This document shows positions 8,498 through 19,032 of a DNA stretch of 64,000 nt, one piece after another. Position numbers and translations under genes: made by a program. The number at the start of each line of letters is the position of its first letter. Positions within the stretch are counted from its first letter, which is position 1. A model generated the notes under the pieces. That model did no database searches and had not been told where the DNA came from. It saw only the letters and a list, made by a program, of their open reading frames with translations. Source of the DNA: Pantoea eucrina (GTDB lineage: Bacteria; Pseudomonadota; Gammaproteobacteria; Enterobacterales; Enterobacteriaceae); contig NZ_MAYN01000008.1 of the NCBI RefSeq assembly GCF_001691555.1, forward strand, positions 2,218,766 through 2,282,765, given 5' to 3'.

Positions 8498-11095
8498 TTA
8501 TACGGCGGTCTGGAAAATCACGCTGTCCGCTTTCTCAGTATATTGACCCAACTGGTCAAAGTTGAGGTAGCGATAGGTGTCATCGGCCGTTTTATCCACC
8601 TGTACCATAAACTGCTGATACTCGTCCGGCGTTGGCAGTTTGCCAAGCAGCGAAGCGACGGCAGCCAGCTCGGCTGATGCCAGGAAAACGTTGGCGCCGT
8701 TACCCAGACGGTTCGGGAAGTTACGGGTCGACGTGGAAACCACCGTCGCGCCGTCCTGCACGCGTGCCTGGTTACCCATGCAGAGCGAACAGCCCGGGAT
8801 CTCAATACGCGCACCGCTTTTGCCAAAGACGCTGTAGTAGCCCTCTTCCGTCAGCTGAGCCGCATCCATCTTGGTTGGCGGAGCCACCCACAGACGCGTC
8901 GGCAGCTGGCCCTTATGCGCGTCCAGCAGCTTACCGGCCGCACGGAAGTGACCGATATTGGTCATGCAGGAGCCGATAAACACTTCGTCAATCTTCTCGC
9001 CCTGCACGTCAGAGAGCCAGCGCGCATCATCCGGATCGTTTGGTGCGCACAGAATCGGCTCTTTGATATCCGCCAGATCGATCTCGATCACCGCAGCGTA
9101 TTCCGCGTCTGCATCGCCTTCCAGCAGTTGCGGATCGGCCAGCCATTTCTGCATGCCCTCAACGCGACGCTCCAGCGTACGGCGATCGCCGTAACCTTCC
9201 GAGATCATCCACTTCAGCAGAACGATGTTGGAGTTCAGGTACTCGATAATCGGCGCTTTATCCAGCTTGATCGTACAACCGGCAGCAGAACGTTCAGCAG
9301 AGGCATCAGACAGCTCAAACGCCTGCTCAACTTTCAGATCCGGCAGACCTTCAATTTCCAGAATACGGCCGGAGAAGATGTTTTTCTTGCCCTTCTTCTC
9401 TACCGTCAGCAGACCCTGCTTAATTGCGTACAGCGGGATAGCGTGCACCAGATCGCGCAGCGTGATGCCCGGCTGCATGGCGCCCTTAAAGCGCACCAGT
9501 ACGGATTCCGGCATATCCAGCGGCATGACGCCGGTCGCAGCAGCAAACGCCACCAGACCGGACCCTGCCGGGAAGGAGATGCCAATCGGGAAGCGGGTGT
9601 GTGAATCACCGCCGGTGCCGACGGTATCCGGCAGCAGCATACGGTTCAGCCAGCTGTGGATGATACCATCTCCCGGACGCAGTGAGACGCCACCGCGGTT
9701 CATGATGAAGTCCGGCAGCGTATGGTGCGTGGTCACATCGACCGGCTTTGGATAAGCCGCCGTGTGGCAGAAAGATTGCATCACCAGATCGGCGGAGAAG
9801 CCGAGGCACGCCAGATCTTTCAGCTCGTCGCGCGTCATCGGACCGGTGGTATCCTGTGAGCCCACAGAGGTCATCTTCGGCTCGCAGTAAGCGCCCGGAC
9901 GAATACCCTCGACGCCACAGGCACGGCCCACCATCTTCTGCGCCAGCGAATAGCCGCGCGTGCTGGAGGCGATATCTTTCGCCTGCACAAAGACGTCGCT
10001 TGCCGGCAGGCCAAGTGACTCGCGTGCTTTTGTCGTCAGACCACGACCGATAATCAGCGGAATACGGCCGCCGGCGCGGACTTCATCCAGCAGCACGTCA
10101 GTCTTCAGTTCAAAGGTCGCCAGCAGTTCACCGGTTTCGTGATTGCGTACTTCGCCTTTATACGGGTAAACGTCAATCACATCGCCCATGTTGAGGCGTT
10201 CAACATCCAGTTCGATCGGCAGCGCGCCGGCATCTTCCATGGTGTTGAAGAAAATCGGGGCGATTTTACCGCCGAGGCAGAGACCGCCGCCCTTTTTATT
10301 CGGCACGTACGGAATATCTTCACCCATAAACCACAGCACCGAGTTGGTGGCGGATTTACGCGAGGAGCCGGTTCCGACAACGTCGCCGACATAAGTCAGC
10401 GGGAAACCTTTTTGCTGCAGCGCCTGAATCTGTTTGATCGGGCCGATATTGCCCGCTTCATCTGGCTCAATGCCATCACGCGGGTTTTTCAGCATTGCCA
10501 GCGCATGCAGTGGAATATCCGGGCGTGACCACGCATCCGGCGCCGGAGAGAGGTCGTCGGTGTTGGTTTCGCCGGTCACTTTAAACACGGTGGTGGTGAT
10601 TTTTTCAGCCAGTTTAGGACGCTTCAGGAACCACTCGGCATCAGCCCAGGATTGCAGAATTTTTTTTGCGTGGGCATTACCCGCTTTGGCTTTCTCTTCC
10701 ACATCGTAGAAGTTGTCGAACATCAGCAGCGTATGGGACAGCGCTTCAGCGGCAATCGGTGCCAGCGCCTCATCGTCGAGCGCTTCAATCAGCGCGTGGA
10801 TGTTATAGCCACCCTGCATGGTGCCCAGCAGTTCAACAGCTTTCTCGCGCGTAACCAGAGGAGAGTGGGCTTCGCCCGTTGCGACAGCAGCCAGGAAACC
10901 GGCTTTAACATAGGCGGCTTCATCAACGCCTGGCGGGACGCGGTTAACCAGCAGGTCAACCAGAAATTCTTCTTCACCCGCAGGCGGGCTTTTCAGCAGT
11001 TCAACCAGCGCGGCCATCTGGGAAGCATCTAACGGCTTAGGTACGATTCCCTGGGCAGCACGCTCGGCAACGTGCTTACGGTATTCTTCTAGCAC
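8498..11095 (-). CDS. acnB: bifunctional aconitase B / 2-methylisocitrate dehydratase (AcnB)
   Basis: TCA-cycle aconitase isomerising citrate to isocitrate with a [4Fe-4S] cluster; also acts on methylcitrate and, as apo-protein, binds mRNA. The start is set at the GTG at 11095 (GGAG 6 bases upstream), giving [15 protein letters not shown] and 865 residues, exactly the E. coli length; the longer frame from 11188 runs into the untranslated leader. Cluster ligands are the Cys in VFIGSCMTN near residue 710 and the pair in [11 protein letters not shown] near 769 and 772. The N-terminal HEAT-like domain is intact. It lies downstream of lpd as in E. coli. Confidence 0.97.
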   Translation of the reverse strand: MLEEYRKHVAERAAQGIVPKPLDASQMAALVELLKSPPAGEEEFLVDLLVNRVPPGVDEAAYVKAGFLAAVATGEAHSPLVTREKAVELLGTMQGGYNIHALIEALDDEALAPIAAEALSHTLLMFDNFYDVEEKAKAGNAHAKKILQSWADAEWFLKRPKLAEKITTTVFKVTGETNTDDLSPAPDAWSRPDIPLHALAMLKNPRDGIEPDEAGNIGPIKQIQALQQKGFPLTYVGDVVGTGSSRKSATNSVLWFMGEDIPYVPNKKGGGLCLGGKIAPIFFNTMEDAGALPIELDVERLNMGDVIDVYPYKGEVRNHETGELLATFELKTDVLLDEVRAGGRIPLIIGRGLTTKARESLGLPASDVFVQAKDIASSTRGYSLAQKMVGRACGVEGIRPGAYCEPKMTSVGSQDTTGPMTRDELKDLACLGFSADLVMQSFCHTAAYPKPVDVTTHHTLPDFIMNRGGVSLRPGDGIIHSWLNRMLLPDTVGTGGDSHTRFPIGISFPAGSGLVAFAAATGVMPLDMPESVLVRFKGAMQPGITLRDLVHAIPLYAIKQGLLTVEKKGKKNIFSGRILEIEGLPDLKVEQAFELSDASAERSAAGCTIKLDKAPIIEYLNSNIVLLKWMISEGYGDRRTLERRVEGMQKWLADPQLLEGDADAEYAAVIEIDLADIKEPILCAPNDPDDARWLSDVQGEKIDEVFIGSCMTNIGHFRAAGKLLDAHKGQLPTRLWVAPPTKMDAAQLTEEGYYSVFGKSGARIEIPGCSLCMGNQARVQDGATVVSTSTRNFPNRLGNGANVFLASAELAAVASLLGKLPTPDEYQQFMVQVDKTADDTYRYLNFDQLGQYTEKADSVIFQTAV

Positions 11096-11384
11096 GACGT
11101 TCTCCTCGCTCTCATTGTATAGCTTTCCGGTACACCTTGATGCTGTTAAACAGTAGGGTGAGGTGCCCGGTTCTGCGTCGGCCAGCATAGCAGGATTTCG
11201 CCTGATTGTTAATCTGTTTACAAAAAAGCAACATCCAGCCGGTTTCCGGCATAATGCTCCGGATAAACCCGGTCGGACGGAAACAAAACCGGCAGGCGCG
11301 CAGTGAGTTGTTTTCGGATCATAACTTTTAGCGTGGCAGAGAATGACCTCGCTAACGTCTGGTTATGCTTACGGCGGCAACAGC
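11096..11384. other. acnB upstream region (no gene)
   Basis: About 290 bases between the acnB start and the lpd terminator hold no credible reading frame. They must carry the acnB promoter and leader. I cannot assign -35/-10 boxes or CRP, ArcA or Cra sites with confidence. Short repeats of CCGG-rich sequence (CCGGTTTCCGG around 11240) are present but not clearly functional. Confidence 0.6.
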
Positions 11385-11414
11385 AAAAAAAAAACGGCTC
11401 CCGCAGGAGCCGTT
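11385..11414 (-). terminator. rho-independent terminator of lpd
   Basis: Minus-strand stem AACGGCTCC paired with GGAGCCGTT around a short TGCG-type loop (11414-11393), followed by a run of ten U. It lies just past the lpd stop and closes the PDH operon. Confidence 0.95.
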
Positions 11415-11431
11415 ATTAGCAGAAGCGAAAC

Positions 11432-12856
11432 TTACTTCTTCTTCGCTTTCGCGTTTGGCAGATCGGTGATGCTGCCTTCAAAGATTTCAGCCGCAAGGCC
11501 GACTGACTCATGCAGCGTCGGGTGCGCATGGATGGTCAGCGCGATATCTTCGGCATCACAACCCATCTCGATCGCCAGACCGATTTCACCCAGCAGCTCG
11601 CCGCCGTTGGTGCCGACTACAGCACCACCGATAACGCGATGCGTCTCTTTGTCAAAAATCAGCTTGGTCATACCGTCAGCGCAGTCGGAAGCGATAGCAC
11701 GGCCAGAGGCCGCCCACGGGAAGGTAGAGACTTCGTAGCTGATGCCCTTCTCTTTGGCTTCTTTCTCGGTCAGACCTACCCACGCAACTTCCGGCTCGGT
11801 ATAGGCGATTGATGGGATCACTTTCGGATCGAAGTAGTGCTTCAGACCAGAGATGACCTCAGCGGCAACGTGGCCTTCATGCACGCCTTTGTGCGCCAGC
11901 ATAGGCTGACCCACGATATCACCGATAGCGTAGATGTGCGGCACGTTGGTGCGCATCTGCTTATCCACACGGATAAAGCCGCGCTCATCCACTTCCACGC
12001 CCGCTTTACCGGCGTCGAGGCCTTTACCGTTTGGTACACGGCCAATGGCAACCAGTACCGCGTCATAGCGCTGCGCCTCGGCAGGCGCTTTTTTGCCTTC
12101 CATCGATACGTAGATACCGTCATCTTTCGCGTCAACCGCGGTGACTTTGGTTTCCAGCATCAGATTGAATTTCTTGCTGATACGCTTGGTAAAGACTTTA
12201 ACCACATCTTTATCCGCTGCCGGGATCACCTGGTCAAACATCTCAACCACGTCAATCTCTGAACCCAGCGCGTGGTAAACGGTCGCCATCTCCAGACCGA
12301 TGATGCCGCCGCCCATGACCAGCAGACGCTTCGGCACTTCGCGCAGCTCCAGCGCTGACGTAGAGTCCCAGACGCGCGGATCGTGATGCGGGATAAACGG
12401 CAGCTCGATAGGACGTGAGCCTGCGGCGATGATCGCGTTATCGAAGTTAATGGTGGTTGCGCCACCCTCACCTTCAACCACCAGGGTGTTAGCGCCGGTG
12501 AATTTACCCAGACCGTTAACAACTTTGACCTTACGGCCTTTGGCCATACCAGCCAGGCCACCGGTCAGCTGGTTGATCACCTTCTCTTTCCAGGTGCGGA
12601 TCTTGTTAATGTCTGTCTGTGGCTGACCAAACACGATGCCGTGCTCTTCCAGCGCTTTCGCTTCTTCAATCACTTTCGCGACGTGCAGCAGCGCTTTTGA
12701 CGGGATACAGCCTACGTTCAGACAAACACCGCCGAGGGTGTTGTAGCGCTCAACCAGAACGGTCTCCAGACCTAAGTCAGCGCAACGGAAGGCTGCAGAG
12801 TAACCTGCAGGACCTGCCCCAAGTACCACGACTTGAGTTTTAATCTCTGTACTCAT
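11432..12856 (-). CDS. lpd: dihydrolipoyl dehydrogenase (Lpd, E3)
   Basis: FAD flavoprotein that reoxidises dihydrolipoamide for pyruvate and 2-oxoglutarate dehydrogenases and the glycine cleavage system. Started at the second ATG (12856; AGAGG is 5 bases away) it has 474 residues as in E. coli. Visible motifs: FAD-binding GAGPAGYSAAFRCADLG, redox-active disulfide GGVCLNVGCIPSK, NAD-binding GGGIIGLEM, and C-terminal HAHPTLHE with the active-site His-Glu. The tail ends in lysines (AKAKKK). It is separated from aceF by 174 bases containing a hairpin, so it probably has both readthrough and its own promoter. Confidence 0.98.
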   Translation of the reverse strand: MSTEIKTQVVVLGAGPAGYSAAFRCADLGLETVLVERYNTLGGVCLNVGCIPSKALLHVAKVIEEAKALEEHGIVFGQPQTDINKIRTWKEKVINQLTGGLAGMAKGRKVKVVNGLGKFTGANTLVVEGEGGATTINFDNAIIAAGSRPIELPFIPHHDPRVWDSTSALELREVPKRLLVMGGGIIGLEMATVYHALGSEIDVVEMFDQVIPAADKDVVKVFTKRISKKFNLMLETKVTAVDAKDDGIYVSMEGKKAPAEAQRYDAVLVAIGRVPNGKGLDAGKAGVEVDERGFIRVDKQMRTNVPHIYAIGDIVGQPMLAHKGVHEGHVAAEVISGLKHYFDPKVIPSIAYTEPEVAWVGLTEKEAKEKGISYEVSTFPWAASGRAIASDCADGMTKLIFDKETHRVIGGAVVGTNGGELLGEIGLAIEMGCDAEDIALTIHAHPTLHESVGLAAEIFEGSITDLPNAKAKKK

Positions 12857-12999
12857 CATGACCTCTTGTTAGATTGCCGGCGGTCAGAGCGACCCTTTCC
12901 CAGGCTCATGCTACCCTGTCGCCACCGGGACATTTCACCGCGAGAGTTTACAGAATTGTTAATAAACTGCCAACCGCGGTAACAACTGAATGCTTACAA

Positions 13000-13023
13000 C
13001 AAGGCCGGCATTTGCCGGCCTTG
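13000..13023 (-). terminator. hairpin between aceF and lpd (partial terminator)
   Basis: A 9- to 10-bp stem (AAGGCCGGC with GCCGGCCTT, 13001-13022) lies 8 bases past the aceF stop. The following minus-strand bases are GTTGTAAG, a poor U-tract, suggesting partial termination or a 3'-end stabiliser that tunes lpd relative to aceEF. Confidence 0.65.
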
Positions 13024-13030
13024 ATTAACT

Positions 13031-14929
13031 TCACATCACCAGACGGCGAATATCAGACAGCATATTGTTGATGATGGTGATGAAACGCGCACCATCAGCA
13101 CCGTCGATCACGCGGTGGTCAAACGAGAGCGAGATCGGCATCATCAGACGCGGTGCGAACTCTTTACCGTTCCATACCGGCTCCATGGCCGACTTGGAGA
13201 CGCCAAGGATCGCCACTTCCGGCGCATTGACGATAGGCGCGAAGTGCGTCGTGCCCAGGCCGCCAAGGCTGGAGATGGTGAAACAGCCGCCCTGCATATC
13301 GCTGGCGGTCAGCTTGCCATCACGCGCTTTCTTCGAGGTTGCCATCAGCTCACGCGAGAGTTCAGTGATGCCTTTCTTATTCACATCCTTGAACACCGGA
13401 ACCACCAGACCATTTGGCGTATCTACCGCCACGCCGATGTTGATGTATTTCTTCAGCGTCAGTTTCTGACCATCTTCAGACAGCGAGCTGTTGAAACGTG
13501 GCATCTGCTCCAGCGCCGCCGCGACCGCTTTCATGATGAACACCACCGGGGTGAACTTCACATCCAGCTTACGCTTCTCGGCTTCGGCGTTCTGCTGCTT
13601 GCGGAACGCTTCCAGATCGGTGATATCGGTTTTATCAAAGTGCGTAACGTGCGGGATCATGACCCAGTTACGGCTCAGGTTAGCACCAGAGATTTTCTGG
13701 ATACGGCCCAGCTCCACTTCTTCCACTTCACCAAACTTGCTGAAGTCCACTTTCGGCCACGGCAGCATGCCTGGCAGACCGCCGCCTGCAGCAGCTGCTG
13801 GCGCAGCCTCAGCGCGTTTCACCGCCTCTTTCACGTAAGTCTGCACATCCTCTTTCAGGATGCGACCCTTACGGCCGGTGCCTTTTACCTTCGCCAGATT
13901 CACGCCAAACTCGCGCGCCAGACGACGGATCACCGGCGTAGCGTGCACGTAAGCGTCATTCTCAGCGAAGTCATTTTTCGCTTCTGCTTTGGCTGGCGCA
14001 GGTGCTGCAGCCGGTTTAGCCTCTGCTTTCGCCGGCGCGGAGGCCGCTTCCGATTTGGCTGCCGGTGCCGGCGATGGCGCGCCGCCTTCCACTTCAAAGA
14101 TCATGATCAGTGAGCCGGTACTGACTTTGTCGCCCGTGGCTACTTTCAGCTCTTTCACCGTACCGGCAAACGGTGCCGGTACTTCCATAGAGGCTTTATC
14201 GCCTTCAACCACAATCAGCGACTGTTCAGCGGTGACTTTGTCACCCGCTTTCACCAGTACCTCGGTCACTTCAACTTCGTCACCGCCGATATCCGGTACG
14301 TTTACCTCTTTCGCGCCTGCCGCTGCAGCCGGGGCGGAGGTCGCCTCTTCTTTCATCTGTGGTTTCGCGTCGGCCGCCGGCGCATCGCCTTCTGCGTCAA
14401 AGATCATAATCAGTGAACCGGTGTTCACTTTATCGCCGGTAGCGATTTTGATCTCTTTCACTACACCCGCAAACGGCGCAGGCACTTCCATTGAGGCTTT
14501 GTCACCTTCAACGGTGATCAGCGACTGCTCTGCTTCAACCTTGTCGCCCACTTTAACCAGGATTTCTGTGACTTCGACTTCATCACCACCGATATCCGGT
14601 ACGTTAACCTCTTTGCTGGCGGTTGCCGTTGCAGCAGCAGGAGCCGGCGCGGCTTCTGCTTTTTTCTCTTCGGCAGCCGGTGCAGCTTCTGCCGCACCTT
14701 CAGCGTCAAACACCATAATCAGCGAGCCGGTATTCACTTTGTCACCGACGGCGATTTTGATCTCTTTAACCACGCCCGCCTGCGGTGAAGGCACTTCCAT
14801 TGAAGCTTTATCGCCTTCCACAGAGATCAGCGACTGCTCAGCGTCAACGCTGTCGCCCACCTTCACCAGAATTTCGGTGACTTCAACTTCGTCCGACCCG
14901 ATATCCGGTACGTTAATTTCGATAGCCAT
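13031..14929 (-). CDS. aceF: pyruvate dehydrogenase dihydrolipoyl acetyltransferase (AceF, E2)
   Basis: Core of the PDH complex, transferring acetyl from lipoamide to CoA; 632 residues. Three tandem lipoyl domains carry the lipoylated lysines Lys41, Lys144 and Lys245, each in [10 protein letters not shown]. They are joined by Ala/Pro/Lys-rich linkers (about 80-105, 182-207, 284-318). A peripheral E1/E3-binding domain lies near 328-366 and the catalytic domain follows from about 400, ending with the active-site motif HRVIDG (His605, Asp609). It starts 13 bases after aceE, which ensures coupling. Three lipoyl domains is the enteric arrangement. Confidence 0.98.
   Translation of the reverse strand: MAIEINVPDIGSDEVEVTEILVKVGDSVDAEQSLISVEGDKASMEVPSPQAGVVKEIKIAVGDKVNTGSLIMVFDAEGAAEAAPAAEEKKAEAAPAPAAATATASKEVNVPDIGGDEVEVTEILVKVGDKVEAEQSLITVEGDKASMEVPAPFAGVVKEIKIATGDKVNTGSLIMIFDAEGDAPAADAKPQMKEEATSAPAAAAGAKEVNVPDIGGDEVEVTEVLVKAGDKVTAEQSLIVVEGDKASMEVPAPFAGTVKELKVATGDKVSTGSLIMIFEVEGGAPSPAPAAKSEAASAPAKAEAKPAAAPAPAKAEAKNDFAENDAYVHATPVIRRLAREFGVNLAKVKGTGRKGRILKEDVQTYVKEAVKRAEAAPAAAAGGGLPGMLPWPKVDFSKFGEVEEVELGRIQKISGANLSRNWVMIPHVTHFDKTDITDLEAFRKQQNAEAEKRKLDVKFTPVVFIMKAVAAALEQMPRFNSSLSEDGQKLTLKKYINIGVAVDTPNGLVVPVFKDVNKKGITELSRELMATSKKARDGKLTASDMQGGCFTISSLGGLGTTHFAPIVNAPEVAILGVSKSAMEPVWNGKEFAPRLMMPISLSFDHRVIDGADGARFITIINNMLSDIRRLVM
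14087..14929 (-). repeat. three in-frame lipoyl-domain repeats within aceF
   Basis: The lipoyl domains at about 14929-14700, 14614-14390 and 14311-14087 are near-identical in protein and similar in DNA. Domains two and three both read [13 protein letters not shown]. They form long direct repeats that could recombine or confuse short-read assembly. Confidence 0.8.
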
Positions 14930-14942
14930 TACTCTTTACCTC

Positions 14943-17618
14943 TTAAGCCAGACGCGGGTTAACTTTATCAGCGTCGATATCGAATTTAGCGATAGCGTCC
15001 GCTACCACCTGCTTCTCGATTTCGCCGCGTTTAGCCAGCTCACCCAGCGCAGCCACAACCACATATGATGCATCCACTTCGAAGTGATGACGCAGATTTT
15101 CACGGCTGTCAGAACGACCAAAGCCATCGGTACCCAGCACGCGGTAGTCGCTGGCCGGCACATAGCTGCGAACCTGTTCTGCGAACAGCTTCATGTAGTC
15201 AGTTGACGCAACGGCCGGCGCATCATTCATCACCTGAGCGATGTAAGGCACGCGTGGCGTTTCTGTCGGATGCAGCATGTTCCAGCGCTCGCAATCCTGA
15301 CCGTCTCGCGCCAGCTCGGTGAACGAGGTTACGCTATAGACATCAGAGCCGATACCGTACTCTTTCGCCAGAATCTGTGCCGCTTCGCGCACGTGACGCA
15401 GGATAGAACCTGAGCCCAGCAGCTGCACTTTACCTTTCTTGCCTTCTACTTCTTCCAGCTTGTAGATACCCTTGCGGATACCCTCTTCCGCACCCTGCGG
15501 CATCGCCGGCATGTGGTAGTTTTCGTTCAGCGTGGTGATGTAGTAGTAGATGTTTTCCTGCGCTTCACCATACATACGCACCAGACCATCCTGCATGATC
15601 ACGGCCACTTCATACGCGTATGACGGATCGTAGGAGATGCAGTTAGGGATGGTCAGCGACTGAATATGGCTGTGGCCATCTTCATGCTGCAGGCCTTCGC
15701 CGTTCAGCGTCGTACGGCCTGAAGTCCCCCCGACCAGGAAGCCACGCGCCTGCTGATCGCCCGCCAGCCACATCAGATCGCCAATGCGCTGGAAGCCAAA
15801 CATCGAGTAGTAGATGTAGAACGGGATCATCGGCAGGTTGTTGGTGCTGTAAGAGGTCGCCGCCGCCAGCCAGGATGAACCTGCGCCCAGCTCGTTGATC
15901 CCTTCCTGCAGAATCTGGCCTTTCTCATCTTCTTTATAGTAAGCAACCTGCTCACGGTCCTGCGGCGTATACTGCTGGCCGTTCGGGCTGTAGATACCGA
16001 TCTGACGGAACAGGCCTTCCATACCAAAAGTACGGGCTTCATCCGCGAGGATCGGCACCAGACGATCTTTGATCGACTTGTTCTTCAGCATCACGTTCAG
16101 CGCGCGCACGAAAGCGATCGTGGTAGAGATCTCTTTGCTCTGCTCTTCCAGCAGAGGTTTGAACTCTTCCAGCGTCGGCATTTCCAGCTTCTCAGTGAAC
16201 TCTGCCTGACGGGTCGGCAGATAGCCACCCAGCTTCTCACGCTGGCCGTGCAGGTAGTTGTACTCTTCTGAGCCTTTCTCGAAGGTGACGTAAGGCAGCT
16301 CTTCGATTTTTTCATCAGCCACTGGCACATTGAAGCGATCGCGGATGTAGCGTACGCCATCCATGTTCATCTTCTTGACCTGATGGGCAATGTTCTTGCC
16401 TTCCGCCGTATCACCCATACCGTAACCTTTAATGGTATGAGCCAGAATCAGCGTTGGCTGGCCTTTGGTCTCCTGCGCTTTTTTCAGAGCAGCGTAGATT
16501 TTCTTCGGATCGTGGCCGCCACGGTTCAGCGCGAAAATTTCGTCGTCAGACCACTCTTTTACCAGCTCAGCAGTCTCCGGATATTTGCCGAAGAAGTGCT
16601 CACGCACATAGGCACCGTCGCGTGATTTAAAGGTCTGGTAGTCACCGTCAACGGTTTCATTCATCAGCTGAATCAGTTTGCCGCTGGTATCTTTCTTCAG
16701 CAGCTCATCCCAGCGTCCGCCCCAGATCACTTTGATCACGTTCCAGCCAGCACCGGCAAAGATGCCTTCCAGCTCGTTGATGATCTTACCGTTACCGGTG
16801 ACCGGGCCATCCAGACGCTGCAGGTTGCAGTTGATGATGAACACCAGGTTATCCAGCTTCTCGCGGGTCGCGATAGTAATGGCACCTTTAGATTCCGGCT
16901 CATCCATCTCACCATCACCGAGGAAGGCGTATACCGTCTGACCAGACGTATCTTTCAGGCCGCGATGCTCAAGGTATTTCAGGAACTTCGCCTGATAGAT
17001 AGCGTTCAGCGGGCCCAGGCCCATTGAAACGGTCGGGAACTGCCAGAAGTCCGGCATCAGCTTCGGATGCGGATAAGATGACAGGCCGTTGCCGTGCACT
17101 TCCTGACGGAAGTTGTTCATCTGCTCTTCAGTCAGGCGCCCTTCAAGGAACGCACGCGAGTAGATGCCTGGAGAAATATGACCCTGGAAGTAGACCAGAT
17201 CGCCGCCATCTTTTTCGCTGCGTGCACGGAAGAAGTGGTTAAAGCACACTTCATAGATTGTGGCAGAACTCTGGAAAGAAGAGAGGTGTCCCCCCAGCTC
17301 CAGATCTTTTTTCGACGCACGCAGAACTGAAACAATGGCGTTCCAGCGAATTGCGGAACGGATACGACGTTCGAGAGAGGTGTTACCCGGATAGTCCGGC
17401 TCATCTTCTGTCGCAATGGTGTTGATATAGTTACTGATCGCTGCAGCAGCACCGCCGCCGCCAGCTACTTTCACACCACCTTTGCGGGCTGCGCTCAGAA
17501 CCTGATCAATCAGATACTGCGCACGCTCAACACCTTCTTCACGGATGACCGATTCGATCGCCTGTAGCCAGTCACGAGTTTCGATCGGATCCACGTCATT
17601 CTGTAAACGTTCTGACAT
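14943..17618 (-). CDS. aceE: pyruvate dehydrogenase E1 component (AceE)
   Basis: Thiamine-diphosphate enzyme that decarboxylates pyruvate and acetylates the lipoyl groups of AceF. It has 891 residues against 887 in E. coli. The ThDP signature GDGEMDEPESKGA lies near 230-242 followed by NCNLQRLDGP; active-site histidines sit in SSYPHPKLMP and HIQSLTIPN. Near residues 50-62 a Gly/Ala-rich loop (VAGGGGAAAAISNY) is about four residues longer than in E. coli. It is preceded by pdhR and a 126-base gap containing a long hairpin, and followed closely by aceF. Confidence 0.98.
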   Translation of the reverse strand: MSERLQNDVDPIETRDWLQAIESVIREEGVERAQYLIDQVLSAARKGGVKVAGGGGAAAAISNYINTIATEDEPDYPGNTSLERRIRSAIRWNAIVSVLRASKKDLELGGHLSSFQSSATIYEVCFNHFFRARSEKDGGDLVYFQGHISPGIYSRAFLEGRLTEEQMNNFRQEVHGNGLSSYPHPKLMPDFWQFPTVSMGLGPLNAIYQAKFLKYLEHRGLKDTSGQTVYAFLGDGEMDEPESKGAITIATREKLDNLVFIINCNLQRLDGPVTGNGKIINELEGIFAGAGWNVIKVIWGGRWDELLKKDTSGKLIQLMNETVDGDYQTFKSRDGAYVREHFFGKYPETAELVKEWSDDEIFALNRGGHDPKKIYAALKKAQETKGQPTLILAHTIKGYGMGDTAEGKNIAHQVKKMNMDGVRYIRDRFNVPVADEKIEELPYVTFEKGSEEYNYLHGQREKLGGYLPTRQAEFTEKLEMPTLEEFKPLLEEQSKEISTTIAFVRALNVMLKNKSIKDRLVPILADEARTFGMEGLFRQIGIYSPNGQQYTPQDREQVAYYKEDEKGQILQEGINELGAGSSWLAAATSYSTNNLPMIPFYIYYSMFGFQRIGDLMWLAGDQQARGFLVGGTSGRTTLNGEGLQHEDGHSHIQSLTIPNCISYDPSYAYEVAVIMQDGLVRMYGEAQENIYYYITTLNENYHMPAMPQGAEEGIRKGIYKLEEVEGKKGKVQLLGSGSILRHVREAAQILAKEYGIGSDVYSVTSFTELARDGQDCERWNMLHPTETPRVPYIAQVMNDAPAVASTDYMKLFAEQVRSYVPASDYRVLGTDGFGRSDSRENLRHHFEVDASYVVVAALGELAKRGEIEKQVVADAIAKFDIDADKVNPRLA

Positions 17619-17663
17619 GGGGGGTATTCCTTATCTGTGTCTAATACGTTGAATTATCAGGAG

Positions 17664-17710
17664 CCTGTCTGCTTGTGTTGTGTTTCAGGTTCACAGCACA
17701 AGAAGACAGG
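17664..17710. other. long imperfect hairpin between pdhR and aceE
   Basis: Arms CCTGTCT-G-CTTGTG-T-TGTG (17664-17682) and CACA-G-CACAAG-A-AGACAGG (17692-17710) form about 17 pairs with one mismatch and one wobble around a 9-base loop. There is no U-tract, so it is not a simple terminator. In the pdhR-aceE transcript it would be a stable intercistronic structure, possibly an RNase processing or mRNA-stability element. Confidence 0.75.
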
Positions 17711-17744
17711 CCCGTCGTTTATGTCGCACGTTCGTTGCCGTACG

Positions 17745-18509
17745 TTATTCCTTGCGTTGCTGTAAACGACGCAGGGAGCGTTCACGACGGCTCTGCTCCC
17801 GACTTCTGTCCAGCAAGATTTCCTCTATGAACGCCAGATGACGATGCGAGGCTTCACGGGCCTGTTCCGGCTCGCGTGCCACAATCGCCGCAAAAATACT
17901 GGCGCGATGCTCGCTCACTTTCGCCAGCATTTCGCGGCGAGCGTAAAGCAATTCGAAATTCTGACGTACGTTTTGTTCCAGCATCGGGCTCATGGAGCGC
18001 AGCAGGTGCAGCAGCACCACATTATGCGCCGCTTCCGTGACCGCAATCTGATACTTCATGACGGCATCCGCCTCAGCGTCGAGATCGCCGCTCTCCTGCG
18101 CCTGCTGAATCTGAAGATGGCAGTCGCGAATACGCTGCAGATCTTCATCGGTGCCGCGCAGTGCTGCGTAGTAGGCCGCCACACCTTCCAGCGCATGACG
18201 GGTTTCCAGCAGATCAAACTGAGATTCCGGATGCTGGGCCAGTAGCCCGACCAGGGGGTCGCTTAAGCTCTGCCAGAGATTCTGCTGCACAAATGTGCCG
18301 CCACCCTGGCGACGCAGCAGTAAACCTTTGGCTTCCAGACTCTGAATCGCTTCGCGCAGCGATGGACGTGAGACATCAAACTGTTTGGCCAGTTCGCGCT
18401 CGGGGAGCAGTTTCTCACCCGGCTGAAGGGTCCCTTCCATAATCAGGGATTCCAGCTGCTGCTCTATCGCATCGGAGAGCTTGGGCTGGCGAATTTTACT
18501 ATAAGCCAT
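17745..18509 (-). CDS. pdhR: pyruvate-sensing transcriptional repressor PdhR
   Basis: GntR/FadR-type repressor, 254 residues, the E. coli length, that releases DNA on binding pyruvate. The winged helix spans about residues 8-75 ([20 protein letters not shown] with recognition part [15 protein letters not shown]), and the FCD effector domain fills the rest ([15 protein letters not shown] near 107). The C-terminus is rich in Arg. It is the first gene of the pdhR-aceEF-lpd operon and has a perfect PdhR box upstream, implying autoregulation. Confidence 0.97.
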   Translation of the reverse strand: MAYSKIRQPKLSDAIEQQLESLIMEGTLQPGEKLLPERELAKQFDVSRPSLREAIQSLEAKGLLLRRQGGGTFVQQNLWQSLSDPLVGLLAQHPESQFDLLETRHALEGVAAYYAALRGTDEDLQRIRDCHLQIQQAQESGDLDAEADAVMKYQIAVTEAAHNVVLLHLLRSMSPMLEQNVRQNFELLYARREMLAKVSEHRASIFAAIVAREPEQAREASHRHLAFIEEILLDRSREQSRRERSLRRLQQRKE

Positions 18510-18542
18510 CTTCCCTTCTTATAAGCCAAACGTCTGGAGTAA

Positions 18543-18559
18543 ATTGGTAATACCAATTG
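18543..18559. promoter_or_regulatory. PdhR operator
   Basis: AATTGGTAATACCAATT is a perfect 7-3-7 palindrome matching the PdhR box consensus AATTGGTnnnACCAATT. It lies 34 bases upstream of the pdhR start, where bound PdhR would block the operon promoter; pyruvate should relieve it. Confidence 0.92.
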
Positions 18560-18951
18560 AAAAATGGTGCCCGTAAAGTAACAAAGTATTCACCTTGTGT
18601 CTATATGGCCACTCTCTTACTTCCAGTCCGTTGCAGGCCTGAACCCAGGCAGCACGCCTTAAGCCGCCGTAGTAACAGGAAAAAGAAACAACTGCGCGAA
18701 GTTGTTAACAGATTTCACTTTTACCAAACCTTACACTGCAAAAGCGGTTGCTGCTCTTATACGCCATAAGCGAAAGCTATTCGTGTTTAAGCATTATTCA
18801 TGACAGAAATATCGCAAGGGAAACCACAGAGTAAATCGCTGCTTTTTCCATCACTCCTTAGCACAAAAAGCAAAAGCAGGTGCAAAGTCGCGCGCTTATC
18901 ACTATTCTGGTCGCCTGAATAGCGTCTCGCTACAGAGAGCCAGTCTGAAGT

Positions 18952-18969
18952 CGTAAAGAAAAGATTACA
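18952..18969. promoter_or_regulatory. probable TyrR box upstream of aroP
   Basis: CGTAAA-N6-ATTACA matches the TyrR consensus TGTAAA-N6-TTTACA with one mismatch in each arm. It ends 63 bases before the aroP start. E. coli aroP is repressed by TyrR with aromatic amino acids, so the position fits; a second adjacent box was not clear to me. Confidence 0.6.
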
Positions 18970-19032
18970 CGCAGTATCACAGCCTTAAGTGCGGGCACTG
19001 CAGGCGCACAATAACAATACAAAGAGGTTTGT

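Larger units (their letters stand above)
18510..19032. other. pdhR-aroP divergent intergenic region (no gene)
   Basis: 523 bases between divergent pdhR and aroP. They contain a PdhR box near the pdhR start and a probable TyrR box near the aroP start, listed separately. The middle part (about 18600-18900) is relatively AT-rich with no coding frame I can support. Confidence 0.7.

Noticed and set aside
13115..15068. Two long plus-strand frames opposite aceF (332 and 359 codons)
   Set aside because: Shadow frames of the repetitive lipoyl domains; the Ser/Thr/Ala repeats simply mirror the Ala/Glu/Lys-rich linker codons.
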